Assembly: GCA_902827055.1 (NCBI GenBank)
Contig: CADEHD010000087.1
Span: 1 to 8,099 of the forward strand
Reading direction: 5' to 3'
Source: an uncultured Chloroflexota bacterium
Lineage (GTDB): Bacteria; Chloroflexota; Dehalococcoidia; UBA2979
Length of the DNA stretch: 8,099 nt
The notes beneath the pieces were generated by a model. That model had not been told where the DNA came from. It saw nothing but the letters and a program-made list of their open reading frames with translations, and ran no database searches. Positions 1 through 6,869 of the stretch are shown here, piece by piece. Each line of letters opens with the position of its first letter. Within the stretch, counting starts at the first letter, position 1. Both the position numbers and the translations under genes were made by a program.

Positions 1-308
1 TAGCCGTAGTACAGCCCGCGCTTCGCGACCTGCGCGAGCGGTCGAGGGCTGGTCGGTGCGGCGGGGGCGGCGATGGCCGCCCCAGAGCGCGCGGCGCCGA
101 GGTCCCCGGCTGCCGCGAAAGCGCTCGCCTGCGTCGCACCCGAGGCCGGTGCGGGGAGCTCTCGACCCCGCCGCGCACGGGCACGCACCACGCGAGGGGG
201 CAGCGGGGGCCGCTCCTCCTCGGGGACCATGTAATCGCGAGTGACCGCTGGATCCTTCGCCGGGCGAGGACCCATGTAGTCGCGCCAGGGTGCGCGCTTC
301 GAGGTCAT
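1..308 (-). CDS. N-terminal part of an unrecognised protein, runs off left edge
   Basis: This open frame starts at an ATG (minus strand, 308-306) and continues without a stop through 102 codons to the left edge, so the C-terminal part is missing. The start is supported by GGAGG 5 nt upstream. The N-terminus begins MTSKRAPWRDYM. The first 30 residues carry two RDYM motifs, at residues 9-12 and 24-27, each followed within two residues by proline, and then a short acidic EEE stretch. Residues about 33-50 are rich in Arg and Pro. Residues about 52-90 are a low-complexity Ala/Pro/Gly linker, and the visible part ends in KRGLYYG. No transmembrane segment or catalytic motif is visible, and I do not recognise the family. 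The N-terminus looks like a disordered, basic cytoplasmic tail before a domain beyond the edge. It lies 109 bp downstream of the permease gene on the same strand and could be the last gene of that transcript or have its own promoter. That it is coding is supported by the start context and the open frame. Confidence 0.7.
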   Translation of the reverse strand, partial: MTSKRAPWRDYMGPRPAKDPAVTRDYMVPEEERPPLPPRVVRARARRGRELPAPASGATQASAFAAAGDLGAARSGAAIAAPAAPTSPRPLAQVAKRGLYYG

Positions 309-313
309 AACCG

Positions 314-318
314 CCTCC
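314..318 (-). promoter_or_regulatory. Shine-Dalgarno GGAGG of the left-edge gene
   Basis: On the minus strand GGAGG is followed by CGGTT and then ATG at 308. The 5-nt spacing is standard, and this site fixes the start of the truncated gene. Confidence 0.65.
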
Positions 319-386
319 GTCTGCTCGCAGGCTAGCACCGCGTCAGCGCTGTCGCGTAGGGCGAACCCCTCGGATACCCCTCAGAT

Positions 387-413
387 CCGCGCGTGCGCGG
401 TACGCCGAGGCGT
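387..413. repeat. Two adjacent small GC hairpins after the permease stop codon
   Basis: CCGCGC-GT-GCGCGG (387-400) and ACGCC-GA-GGCGT (402-413) are perfect short inverted repeats lying 5-31 bp downstream of the permease stop on the minus strand. Neither is followed by a T-tract, so an intrinsic terminator is not demonstrated. They could slow polymerase or protect the 3' end of the hppA-kimA transcript, but short GC palindromes are also common by chance at this base composition. The rest of the 309-417 gap shows nothing but the downstream gene's ribosome binding site. Confidence 0.3.
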
Positions 414-417
414 GTTG

Positions 418-2520
418 CTAGCGGGTTCCCGCCGCCGCCCGGCGGAGGCGCGGAATCGAGATCGAGGCGCGCGTGACCAGCACGTTCGGGCGGTTCACGA
501 ACTCCTCCTCGATCCGGTCCCCCGTCCGGTTGTGGAGGAAGCGCTGCCACCAGTGCTCCGGGTCGAACTCGGGGACCACGATGGTGAGCATGGTGCCGGG
601 CGCCAGGTCCAGCCCGTCGATGTATGCCCGGAGTGGCCCGAGGAAGGTCCGATACGGGGACTCGATGGTGACCAGCGGGACGTCCGGGAAGACGCGTTGC
701 CAGCGCTCCTCGTAGGCCGCGATGTCCTCGCGGGTCAGCCGCGCGATATGGACCGCCGTGACGGCACTCGAGATGCGGCGTGCGTACTCGACGGCCCGCG
801 TGGCGTTCAGGTTGATGGAGCGCACCGGCACAATCATCGGTTGGCTCGACAGCTGCGTCGGCCGCGGGAGCGGCTGGTATCCCTCGTCGGGCAGCGCGAG
901 CAGCGCGTCGACACCGTCGTAGTGTCCTCGGATCGCGTGTAGCCCGGCCACGAGGGCGGGGATCAGCACCAGCACGAACCACGCGCCGTGCGTGAACTTC
1001 GTGGAGGCGACGACGACGGCCACGACACCCGTGAGCAGCGCCCCGAAACCGTTGATGGCGGCGGCGCGTTGCCAGCCCGGACCCTGCTCCTTGCGCCAGT
1101 GGAAGTACATGCCGCCCTGGGACAGCGTGAACGCCATGAACACCCCCACCGCGTACAGGGGGATCAGGCGGTGCTCATCGGCCTGGAAGGCGATGAGGAT
1201 GGCGCCCGAGATGATCGCCAGGGCGATGATGCCGAACGAGAACGTCAGGCGGTCGCCGATGAAGGCGAACTGCCTCGGCATGTAGCCGTCCCGCGCGAGG
1301 ATCGACGACAACCGCGGGAAGTCGTTGAACGCCGTGTTTGCGGCGAGCATCAGGACCAGCGCCGTGCCCGCCTGGAGCGCGTAGTACGCGACGTTCTCCC
1401 CGCCGAATACCAGGCGCCCGGTCTGCGAGATCACCGAGTCGTTCTCGACCGGGGTGATCCCCAGGCGCACTGCGAGGAACGTCGCTCCCATGAAGAACGC
1501 ACCGAGGATGACGGCCATCCATGCCATCGTGATGGACGCGTTCTTCCACTCGGGGGCGCGGAACGCGAGCACGCCGTCGGCAATCGCCTCCACGCCCGTG
1601 AGTGCGGTCGCCCCAGACGCGAACGCGCGGAGCAGCAGCCAGATGCCGATGGTGGCCGTCGCCTCCTCGATGTGGTCCGGCACGCGCGAGGTGGTGAGCG
1701 TGGCACCATCGATGCCGATCACGAGGCGCGCCAGCCCGAACGCGATCATGCCGCCGAACACGGCGATGAAGAAGTAGGTCGGGATAGCGAACACGGTGCC
1801 CGACTCGCGGACCCCGCGCAGGTTCACGACGGTGATCAGCACCAGCGCCACGATCGCGATTGGCACGCGGAACGGGATCAACTCGGGGAAGGCGGAGACG
1901 ATCGCCAGCGACCCCGCGGAGATGCTCACCGCGACGGTCAGGACGTAGTCAGTCAACACTGACGCGGCGGCCACGAGCCCCGCCATCACGCCCAGGTTCT
2001 CCCGCGCCACGATGTACGACGAGCCGCCGCCGGGGTACGCCCGGACGGTCTGGCGGTACGACACCACGACCATGACGAGGAGCAACGTGATCGCGAGGGC
2101 GGCGGGGAGCGACAGCGCGAGCGCCGCGGGCCCGGCGACCACGAGCACGATGAGGATCTGCTCCGTCGCGTAGGCCGTGGACGACAGGGCGTCCGAGGCG
2201 AAGATCGCCAGCGCCTTCTTGTTACTGAGCCGCTCGTGCGCCTCGGCCTCCGAGGTCAGCGGCCGTCCGAACAGCCACTGGCGGAAGCCCCAGATCGCGC
2301 GCCCCACGGCCGAGGGCGGACGGTCCGCCGTCTCGGTGGCCTGGAGCCGCCCACCCGAGGCGTACCGCAGGACCTGGTCGCGCGTCCGCGATACACGAAC
2401 GCGTCGCGTACCGATCTGCTCGCCCCGGACGATCCGGCGGCTGCGCGTCCGGGGCTGCAATGGAGTCGGAGCCGCAGACCCCTCGGATGAGGACTGCGGC
2501 TCCGTGTCTTCGGTCGCCAT
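418..2520 (-). CDS. kimA: KimA-like potassium importer, APC-superfamily permease
   Basis: This 700-residue protein probably imports K+ with H+ across the cytoplasmic membrane. Compared from memory with Bacillus subtilis KimA (YdaO, about 607 aa), similarity runs through the whole core. The residues I recall as lining the KimA K+ site all appear at a near-constant offset: D110 and Y117 in SDALSSTAY, D191, Y192, T195 and S199 in TDYVLTVAVS, T308 and E311 in LTGVEA, and Y456 in IPLYAVGVF. About 12 membrane segments span residues about 105-530. A soluble tail of about 170 residues (530-700) also resembles the KimA C-terminal cytoplasmic domain (PMIVPV near 561, SPYR near 621, LHNRTG near 662), which binds the regulator c-di-AMP in Bacillus. 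An extra basic N-terminus of about 75 residues has no counterpart in KimA. The ATG at 2520 has GAGG 6 nt upstream, inside the 12-bp gap after hppA, so co-transcription is likely. A generic amino-acid permease is the alternative, but the conserved K+ site argues against it. Confidence 0.88.
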   Translation of the reverse strand: MATEDTEPQSSSEGSAAPTPLQPRTRSRRIVRGEQIGTRRVRVSRTRDQVLRYASGGRLQATETADRPPSAVGRAIWGFRQWLFGRPLTSEAEAHERLSNKKALAIFASDALSSTAYATEQILIVLVVAGPAALALSLPAALAITLLLVMVVVSYRQTVRAYPGGGSSYIVARENLGVMAGLVAAASVLTDYVLTVAVSISAGSLAIVSAFPELIPFRVPIAIVALVLITVVNLRGVRESGTVFAIPTYFFIAVFGGMIAFGLARLVIGIDGATLTTSRVPDHIEEATATIGIWLLLRAFASGATALTGVEAIADGVLAFRAPEWKNASITMAWMAVILGAFFMGATFLAVRLGITPVENDSVISQTGRLVFGGENVAYYALQAGTALVLMLAANTAFNDFPRLSSILARDGYMPRQFAFIGDRLTFSFGIIALAIISGAILIAFQADEHRLIPLYAVGVFMAFTLSQGGMYFHWRKEQGPGWQRAAAINGFGALLTGVVAVVVASTKFTHGAWFVLVLIPALVAGLHAIRGHYDGVDALLALPDEGYQPLPRPTQLSSQPMIVPVRSINLNATRAVEYARRISSAVTAVHIARLTREDIAAYEERWQRVFPDVPLVTIESPYRTFLGPLRAYIDGLDLAPGTMLTIVVPEFDPEHWWQRFLHNRTGDRIEEEFVNRPNVLVTRASISIPRLRRAAAGTR

Positions 2521-2532
2521 TGGTGGCCTCGA

Positions 2533-4620
2533 CTAGTGAGCGAGCACCGCGAGGAGCAGGAGAGCCACGATGTTCACGATCTTGATCATCGGGTTGACGG
2601 CGGGACCGGCGGTGTCCTTGTACGGGTCACCCACTGTATCGCCGGTAACGGCTGCGTGGTGGGCTTCCGAGCCCTTGCCCCCGAAGGCGCCGGTCTCGAT
2701 GTACTTCTTCGCGTTGTCCCAGGCAGCGCCACCGGATGTCATCGACAGCGCGACGAACACGCCGGTCACGATCGACCCGAGAAGCATCGCGCCGACGGCG
2801 GTCAGGGCCGCGGCCTGGTCGCGCACCAGCAGGATCGCGAAGTACAGGACGACTGGCGCTGCCACGGGGAGCAGCGACGGGACGATCATCTCCCGGATGG
2901 CGGACTTGGTGAGGAGGTCAACTGCGCGACCGTAGTCCGGACGCGTGGTGCCCTCCATGATGCCGGGCATCTCGCGGAACTGGCGGCGCACCTCGACGAC
3001 GACCGCCGCGCCCGCGCGACCGACCGCCATCATTGCCATCGCGCCAAAGAGGTACGGCAGCATCCCACCGATGAACAGGCCAACGACCACGAGCGGGTCG
3101 GACAGCTCGAAGTTGACCTGTCCCGCCTGCTCCGGGAAGAACCGATCGATGTCCTGCGTGTACGCGGCGAACAGGACCAGCGCCGCCAGGGCGGCGGAGC
3201 CGATTGCGTAGCCCTTGGTGACGGCCTTCGTGGTGTTGCCGACCGCGTCGAGGGCGTCCGTGACAGTGCGGACTTCCTCGGGCATCCCGGCCATCTCGGC
3301 GATACCACCGGCGTTGTCCGTGACGGGGCCGTAGGCGTCGAGCGCGATGACCATGCCGGCCAGCGCCAGCATCGTGGTCGCGGCCAGCGCGATGCCGAAC
3401 AGACCGCCGTTGAGGAACGCCACGATGATCGCGACGCAGATCACGAGGATCGGAAGCGCGGTCGCCTCCATGGACACGGCCAGACCCTGGATGATGTTAG
3501 TCGCGTGGCCGGTCGTCGACGCCTCGGCGATGGCGCGCACCGGGCGGTAGCGGGTGGCGGTGTAGTACTCGGTAATCCACACGATGAGGCCGGTGACCGC
3601 CAGGCCGAGAAGGCAGCAGATGAACAGGCTCATCCCGGTGTAGCTCACGCCATCAATCTCGACGACTCCGTCGAGCGGCACCACGTTCGTAACCGCGACG
3701 TAGACCAGACCGACCGAGATGAGTCCGGTGACGATGAGGCCCTGGTACAGCGCCTGCATGATGGAGGTGGAGCCACCAATCATGCGCACGAAGTAGACGC
3801 CCACCACGGACGCCGCGATGCAGAGGCCGGAGATCACCAGCGGCAGCATCATCATCTGCAGCTGCAGCGCGCCCTCGAATGAGAGGGCGGCGAGGACCAT
3901 CGTGGCGACGATGGTGACGACGTAGGTCTCGAACACGTCGGCTGCCATGCCCGCGCAGTCGCCGACGTTGTCACCCACGTTGTCGGCGATGACCGCCGGG
4001 TTACGCGGGTCATCCTCGGGGATGCCTGCCTCCACCTTGCCAACGAGGTCGGCGCCGACGTCAGCGCCCTTGGTGAAGATGCCGCCACCGAGGCGGGCGA
4101 AGATCGAGATCAGCGAGCCACCGAAGGAGAGCCCGACCAGGCCCTCGAGGATCGGGTTGATGTCGTCCGGGAACCACGAGCGCAGGAGCGCGTAGTACCC
4201 GACGACGCCCAGGAGGCCCACCGCCACCACGAGGATGCCGGTCACGGAGCCTGCCCGGAACGCCAGCGTCAGCGCAGGCCCGAGGCCCTGTGTGGCGGCC
4301 TGCGCCGTGCGCACGCTGGAGCGTACGGAGACGTTCATGCCGATGTAGCCCGCGAGCCCGGACAACGTCGCACCCAGCACGAATCCGGCCGCGACGTGCG
4401 TGCCCAGCTGTACTGCCAGCAGTACGGCCACCACCACGCCCACGATCGCAATCGTGCGGTACTGGCGATTCAGGTAGGCGCTCGCGCCCTCCCCGATTGC
4501 CCCGGAGATCTCCATCATGCGAGCTGTGCCGGCGCTACCTGCCAGCACCGTGCGTACCGTGATCCCGCCGAAGGCGAGTCCCAGCACGCCAAAGGCGGCT
4601 ACAAATGCGTACGAGTCCAT
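2533..4620 (-). CDS. hppA: Membrane-bound K+-independent H+-translocating pyrophosphatase
   Basis: The enzyme hydrolyses inorganic pyrophosphate to phosphate and uses the energy to pump protons across the cytoplasmic membrane. The 695-residue protein is full length for the family (usually about 660-800) and is highly hydrophobic, consistent with about 16 membrane helices. Family signatures are intact: DVGADLVGKVE at 187-197, EDDPRNP at 202-208, DNVGDNVGDCAG at 213-224, DAYGPVTDNAGG in the middle, RPDYGRAVD, and near the C-terminus WDNAKKYIE followed by GDTVGDPYKDTAGP. These supply the acidic Mg-pyrophosphate ligands. The diagnostic GNTTKA motif (461-466) has lysine at 465. K+-dependent enzymes, which include the Na+ pumps, have alanine there, so this should be a K+-independent H+ pump. 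The ATG at 4620 has GAGG about 12 nt upstream, a slightly long spacing. It is the first gene of a likely two-gene operon with the KimA-like permease. Its promoter must lie in the divergent region to the right, but no convincing -35/-10 pair was seen. Confidence 0.97.
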   Translation of the reverse strand: MDSYAFVAAFGVLGLAFGGITVRTVLAGSAGTARMMEISGAIGEGASAYLNRQYRTIAIVGVVVAVLLAVQLGTHVAAGFVLGATLSGLAGYIGMNVSVRSSVRTAQAATQGLGPALTLAFRAGSVTGILVVAVGLLGVVGYYALLRSWFPDDINPILEGLVGLSFGGSLISIFARLGGGIFTKGADVGADLVGKVEAGIPEDDPRNPAVIADNVGDNVGDCAGMAADVFETYVVTIVATMVLAALSFEGALQLQMMMLPLVISGLCIAASVVGVYFVRMIGGSTSIMQALYQGLIVTGLISVGLVYVAVTNVVPLDGVVEIDGVSYTGMSLFICCLLGLAVTGLIVWITEYYTATRYRPVRAIAEASTTGHATNIIQGLAVSMEATALPILVICVAIIVAFLNGGLFGIALAATTMLALAGMVIALDAYGPVTDNAGGIAEMAGMPEEVRTVTDALDAVGNTTKAVTKGYAIGSAALAALVLFAAYTQDIDRFFPEQAGQVNFELSDPLVVVGLFIGGMLPYLFGAMAMMAVGRAGAAVVVEVRRQFREMPGIMEGTTRPDYGRAVDLLTKSAIREMIVPSLLPVAAPVVLYFAILLVRDQAAALTAVGAMLLGSIVTGVFVALSMTSGGAAWDNAKKYIETGAFGGKGSEAHHAAVTGDTVGDPYKDTAGPAVNPMIKIVNIVALLLLAVLAH

Positions 4621-4753
4621 ACCCTGCTTTTACCTCGATCTCGGCTGCCTGCGGCCGGGTGCCGGGGGCATCGACGCCCCTCCGGACCGCGTCTTGCGGC
4701 GGGGCGGACTGTACCACGGGGGATCCCTAGGCCCCAGCGGGCGGCGCGGGTCG

Positions 4754-4791
4754 CGGACCGGTCCGAATCTGACCGCCGCGAGGATTCGGAC
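4754..4791. repeat. Overlapping palindrome and inverted repeat, operator-like
   Basis: CGGACCGGTCCG (4754-4765) is a perfect 12-bp palindrome. It overlaps a second perfect inverted repeat, GTCCGAATC (4761-4769) with GATTCGGAC (4783-4791), separated by 13 nt. They share the half-site CGGAC/GTCCG. Such an array could be a binding site for a dimeric regulator controlling either divergent gene, or the second repeat could form an RNA stem of 9 bp with a 13-nt loop. The absence of a T-tract makes a terminator unlikely. No regulator gene is present in the window to pair with it. Confidence 0.45.
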
Positions 4792-4916
4792 TCTGAGTTC
4801 GCCCTGACAACATGTCCCATATCGCCTGACCGCGATTGTGATGGTGCCGCGCCCACCGAGCATTACTTCGATGCGTTACCCGGATGCATCATCGCGATGC
4901 CCGCTCCGCAGCTCAT

Positions 4917-4924
4917 GGTGAGGG
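4917..4924 (+). promoter_or_regulatory. Ribosome binding site deciding a GTG start
   Basis: GGTGAGGG precedes the GTG at 4929, with GAGG placed 5 nt from the start codon. The alternative in-frame ATG at 4884, 15 codons upstream, has no purine-rich sequence before it, and the PAS domain begins only after the GTG. The GTG is therefore preferred. Confidence 0.55.
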
Positions 4925-4928
4925 CCCA

Positions 4929-6869
4929 GTGCACACGTTCGAGGTCGATCACCTGGCACGCCTTGTCGAACTGAGCGATGACCTCATCTCAGTCGGTGGT
5001 GCCGATGGCTACTTTCACCGCGTCAGCCCGTCGTGGACGCGTACGCTCGGCTGGGACGAGCGCACCCTCCTCGAACGCCCCTTTGCGAGCTTCATCCACC
5101 CTGAGGACACGGTTATCACGACTCGCCAGATCCGCCGCGTGCTCCGCGGTCGGCGGCTGGTCCGGTTCGCGAGCCGCTTCCAGCATCGCGATGGGACGTA
5201 CCGCTGGCTGCGCTGGAACGTCGCGCCGTCGCCGGACTCGGCGTTCGCCTACGCGATCGCGCGCGACATCACCGAGGCGCAGGCGCTCCGTGACCATATC
5301 GAAGCGCAGACCGCGCTGCTTCGCGCGACCGAGCAGCGCCTGGCGACTGAGGTGGCGCACGCGCGCGACGTCCAGCAGGCGTTCCTCTCGACGAGTCCGC
5401 TCGTGCAGTCGTGGGTCGAGGTGGCGGGGCGCTGCATCGCGTCGCACGAGATGTCTGGTGACTTCCTCGACTGGCGCGAGCTGGCGACGGGTGAGGTGTC
5501 GGTCGGCGTGGGCGATGTGATGGGAAAAGGGGTCGCGGCGGCGCTCCTGATGGCGACGACGCACGCGTTGCTGCGGTCGCCCGATGTCCTGGCGAGGGCC
5601 TCCTCGGAGCCCGCGCGCCGCCTCGACTGGATCAACGCGTCGCTCGCGGGATACCTCGGGGCATCGGGCAGGTTCGTCACCGCCTTCCACGCCACGTGCG
5701 ACCGTGACGGCGTGGTGCGGTACGTCGATGCCGGACACGGGCTGGCGGCGGTTCGGCGCTCCGACGGCAGCATCGAGGCGTTGCCCGGGCCTGGTGGGCT
5801 GCCGCTCGGCATCGCGCCGGGGTCTCCGTATCGCGCCGGCGAGGTGTTCCTGTGGCCGGGCGATGTCCTGGTCGTGGCCACGGATGGCCTTCGCGATGTC
5901 CTGGGCGCCGTTGGCCACGGTGACTGGCTGGCGCACCTGCGCTCGGCGGTCTCCGACTGGACGAGCGCGGGCGCCATCACCGAGGACGTCGTGCTCTGGG
6001 CGGAGTCGGCGACGCTCGGCGCGGGCGCGCCCGATGACCTGTCGGTGCTCGTCCTTGTGTACCGCGGCGATCCGCTGGCGTGTTCGCCGGCGCAGTACGC
6101 GATCACCCTCGATGCAACGCCGGAATCCCTCGACCGCGCGCGGAGGTGGGCGACCCGTCGGATCAGCGCGGCGGGCGGTGACCCGGACGGAGCGCGCCCG
6201 TTCGTGCTCGCCCTCCACGAGGTGCTGGCGAACGTCATCGAACACGCGCGCCCGGCGAGCCTGCGGGTGCGTCTCGACGTGCACCGGACGCCGGGGGGGC
6301 TGAGCTGCGAGGCGGCGGTCGAGGACGACGGCGCCACCTTCGTGGAGCCGTCGGGAGCGCCTCCCTCGCCCGATGGTGGGAGAGGCCTTGCGATCTGTCG
6401 CGCGGCGCTCGACGAGTTCGCGTATCACCGCTCGACCGGCGTGAACCACTGGCGGCTCGTGTCACACGTGGGGATGACGTTGGACGGCGAGCGCGAGGCC
6501 GACCGGGCCACAGCACAAGGAGAGGACGCGACCATGATCACCGGGATGACCGGCAGGCTCAGCGGCGGTGAGATCGTCGTCGAGGAGGTAGCAGGCCGCC
6601 TCGATCTGGCCACCGCGGACACCGAGCAGCTGCGACTGCGCGCGCGTGCCGCCTCGGCGCAGCGCCTGATTCTGCGGCTCGGCGGTCTCGAGTTCATCGA
6701 CTCATCGGGGATCGGGATGCTGGTCGTGCTGCAGCGCGACCTGCAGGCGCGCGGTGGCAGCCTGCTGCTCGCCGAGGCGCCGGCGCAGGCCCGCATGGCG
6801 CTTCGGCTCACGCGGCTCGACTGGCTCCTCCCGTGCTTTGACACGCTCGAGGACGCTCTCGCCGCCTAA
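4929..6869 (+). CDS. PAS-PP2C-GHKL-STAS partner-switching protein, Rv1364c-like
   Basis: This 646-residue protein (661 from the ATG at 4884) holds a whole RsbU/RsbW/RsbV-type stress-signalling circuit. Residues about 8-113 form a PAS sensor ending in the usual RDIT, and about 115-150 are a likely coiled-coil linker. Residues about 155-380 are a SpoIIE/RsbU PP2C phosphatase whose metal-binding Asp residues are present: D178 in SGDFLDW, D196 in GDVMGKG, D319 in TDGL, and D369-D370 in PDDLS. Residues about 393-512 are an RsbW-like GHKL kinase with N-box E431/N435 (HEVLANVIEH), G1 EDDG at 465-468 and G2 GGRGL at 483-487. Residues about 540-640 are a STAS anti-anti-sigma domain with DSSGIGML, where S592 is the expected phosphoserine. 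No membrane segment is visible, so it should be cytoplasmic. Order and length match M. tuberculosis Rv1364c (653 aa), which acts on an alternative sigma factor. The likely logic is that the kinase domain phosphorylates the STAS serine and binds a sigma factor, while the phosphatase reverses this on a PAS signal. No sigma factor gene is nearby. Confidence 0.93.
   Translation: MHTFEVDHLARLVELSDDLISVGGADGYFHRVSPSWTRTLGWDERTLLERPFASFIHPEDTVITTRQIRRVLRGRRLVRFASRFQHRDGTYRWLRWNVAPSPDSAFAYAIARDITEAQALRDHIEAQTALLRATEQRLATEVAHARDVQQAFLSTSPLVQSWVEVAGRCIASHEMSGDFLDWRELATGEVSVGVGDVMGKGVAAALLMATTHALLRSPDVLARASSEPARRLDWINASLAGYLGASGRFVTAFHATCDRDGVVRYVDAGHGLAAVRRSDGSIEALPGPGGLPLGIAPGSPYRAGEVFLWPGDVLVVATDGLRDVLGAVGHGDWLAHLRSAVSDWTSAGAITEDVVLWAESATLGAGAPDDLSVLVLVYRGDPLACSPAQYAITLDATPESLDRARRWATRRISAAGGDPDGARPFVLALHEVLANVIEHARPASLRVRLDVHRTPGGLSCEAAVEDDGATFVEPSGAPPSPDGGRGLAICRAALDEFAYHRSTGVNHWRLVSHVGMTLDGEREADRATAQGEDATMITGMTGRLSGGEIVVEEVAGRLDLATADTEQLRLRARAASAQRLILRLGGLEFIDSSGIGMLVVLQRDLQARGGSLLLAEAPAQARMALRLTRLDWLLPCFDTLEDALAA
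6517..6536 (+). promoter_or_regulatory. In-frame internal Shine-Dalgarno and ATG before the STAS domain
   Basis: AAGGAGAGG (6517-6525) lies 8 nt before an ATG at 6534-6536 that is in frame with the large gene. Initiation here would give a 111-residue protein (6534-6869) consisting of just the STAS domain, the usual size of a free RsbV/SpoIIAA protein. The surrounding linker (QGEDATM) is non-conserved filler, so the purine-rich stretch is not explained by a domain constraint. The codon overlapping its start is CAA (6516-6518), one C-to-T change from TAA. Whether ribosomes start here is unknown. Confidence 0.5.

Larger units (their letters stand above)
4621..4928. promoter_or_regulatory. Divergent intergenic region between hppA and the PAS-phosphatase gene
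   Basis: This 308-bp stretch separates two genes transcribed away from each other, so it should hold promoters for both. I find no consensus -35/-10 pair on either strand, which is not unusual at this GC content or for alternative sigma factors. It does contain a concentration of CGGAC half-sites (4683, 4705, 4754 and 4787 on the plus strand, and GTCCG at 4761). A short GGGGC-ATCGAC-GCCCC hairpin lies at 4665-4680, in the probable hppA leader. Short open frames here lack ribosome binding sites and protein-like composition, and I do not call them. Confidence 0.55.

Noticed and set aside
387..413. Intrinsic terminator after the KimA-like gene
   Set aside because: Two small GC hairpins are present but there is no T-tract on the minus strand after them, so they are kept only as inverted repeats.
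988..1962. Plus-strand frame of 324 codons opposite the KimA-like gene
   Set aside because: It is charged, repetitive in composition and antisense to clear transmembrane-coding sequence.
2536..3882. Long open frame of 448 codons on the plus strand, opposite hppA
   Set aside because: It is an antisense frame kept open by high GC in a well-supported hppA gene. Its translation is His/Asp/Arg-rich without domain-like patterns.
4782..4810. Possible minus-strand promoter for hppA with TTGTCA as -35
   Set aside because: At 17-nt spacing the -10 position reads GAATCC, which matches TATAAT poorly.
4884..4928. ATG at 4884 as the start of the PAS-PP2C-GHKL-STAS gene
   Set aside because: It has no ribosome binding site and its 15 extra residues precede the PAS domain without similarity to anything. 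The GTG at 4929 has GAGG at proper spacing. It is not excluded.
418..4928. c-di-AMP (ydaO-type) riboswitch controlling the KimA-like gene
   Set aside because: The gene follows hppA after only 12 bp, leaving no room for such an element. I could not recognise its conserved core in the hppA leader by eye.
4396..4974. Plus-strand frame of 192 codons across the divergent intergenic region
   Set aside because: It starts antisense inside hppA, has no ribosome binding site, and its translation shows no fold-like pattern. Other short frames here (4517, 4599, 4630) fail for the same reasons.
4989..6449. Open frame of 486 codons on the minus strand, opposite the PAS-PP2C gene
   Set aside because: Its composition is Arg-rich and without hydrophobic-core patterning. 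The plus-strand gene shows intact motifs of four domains, so this is a shadow.
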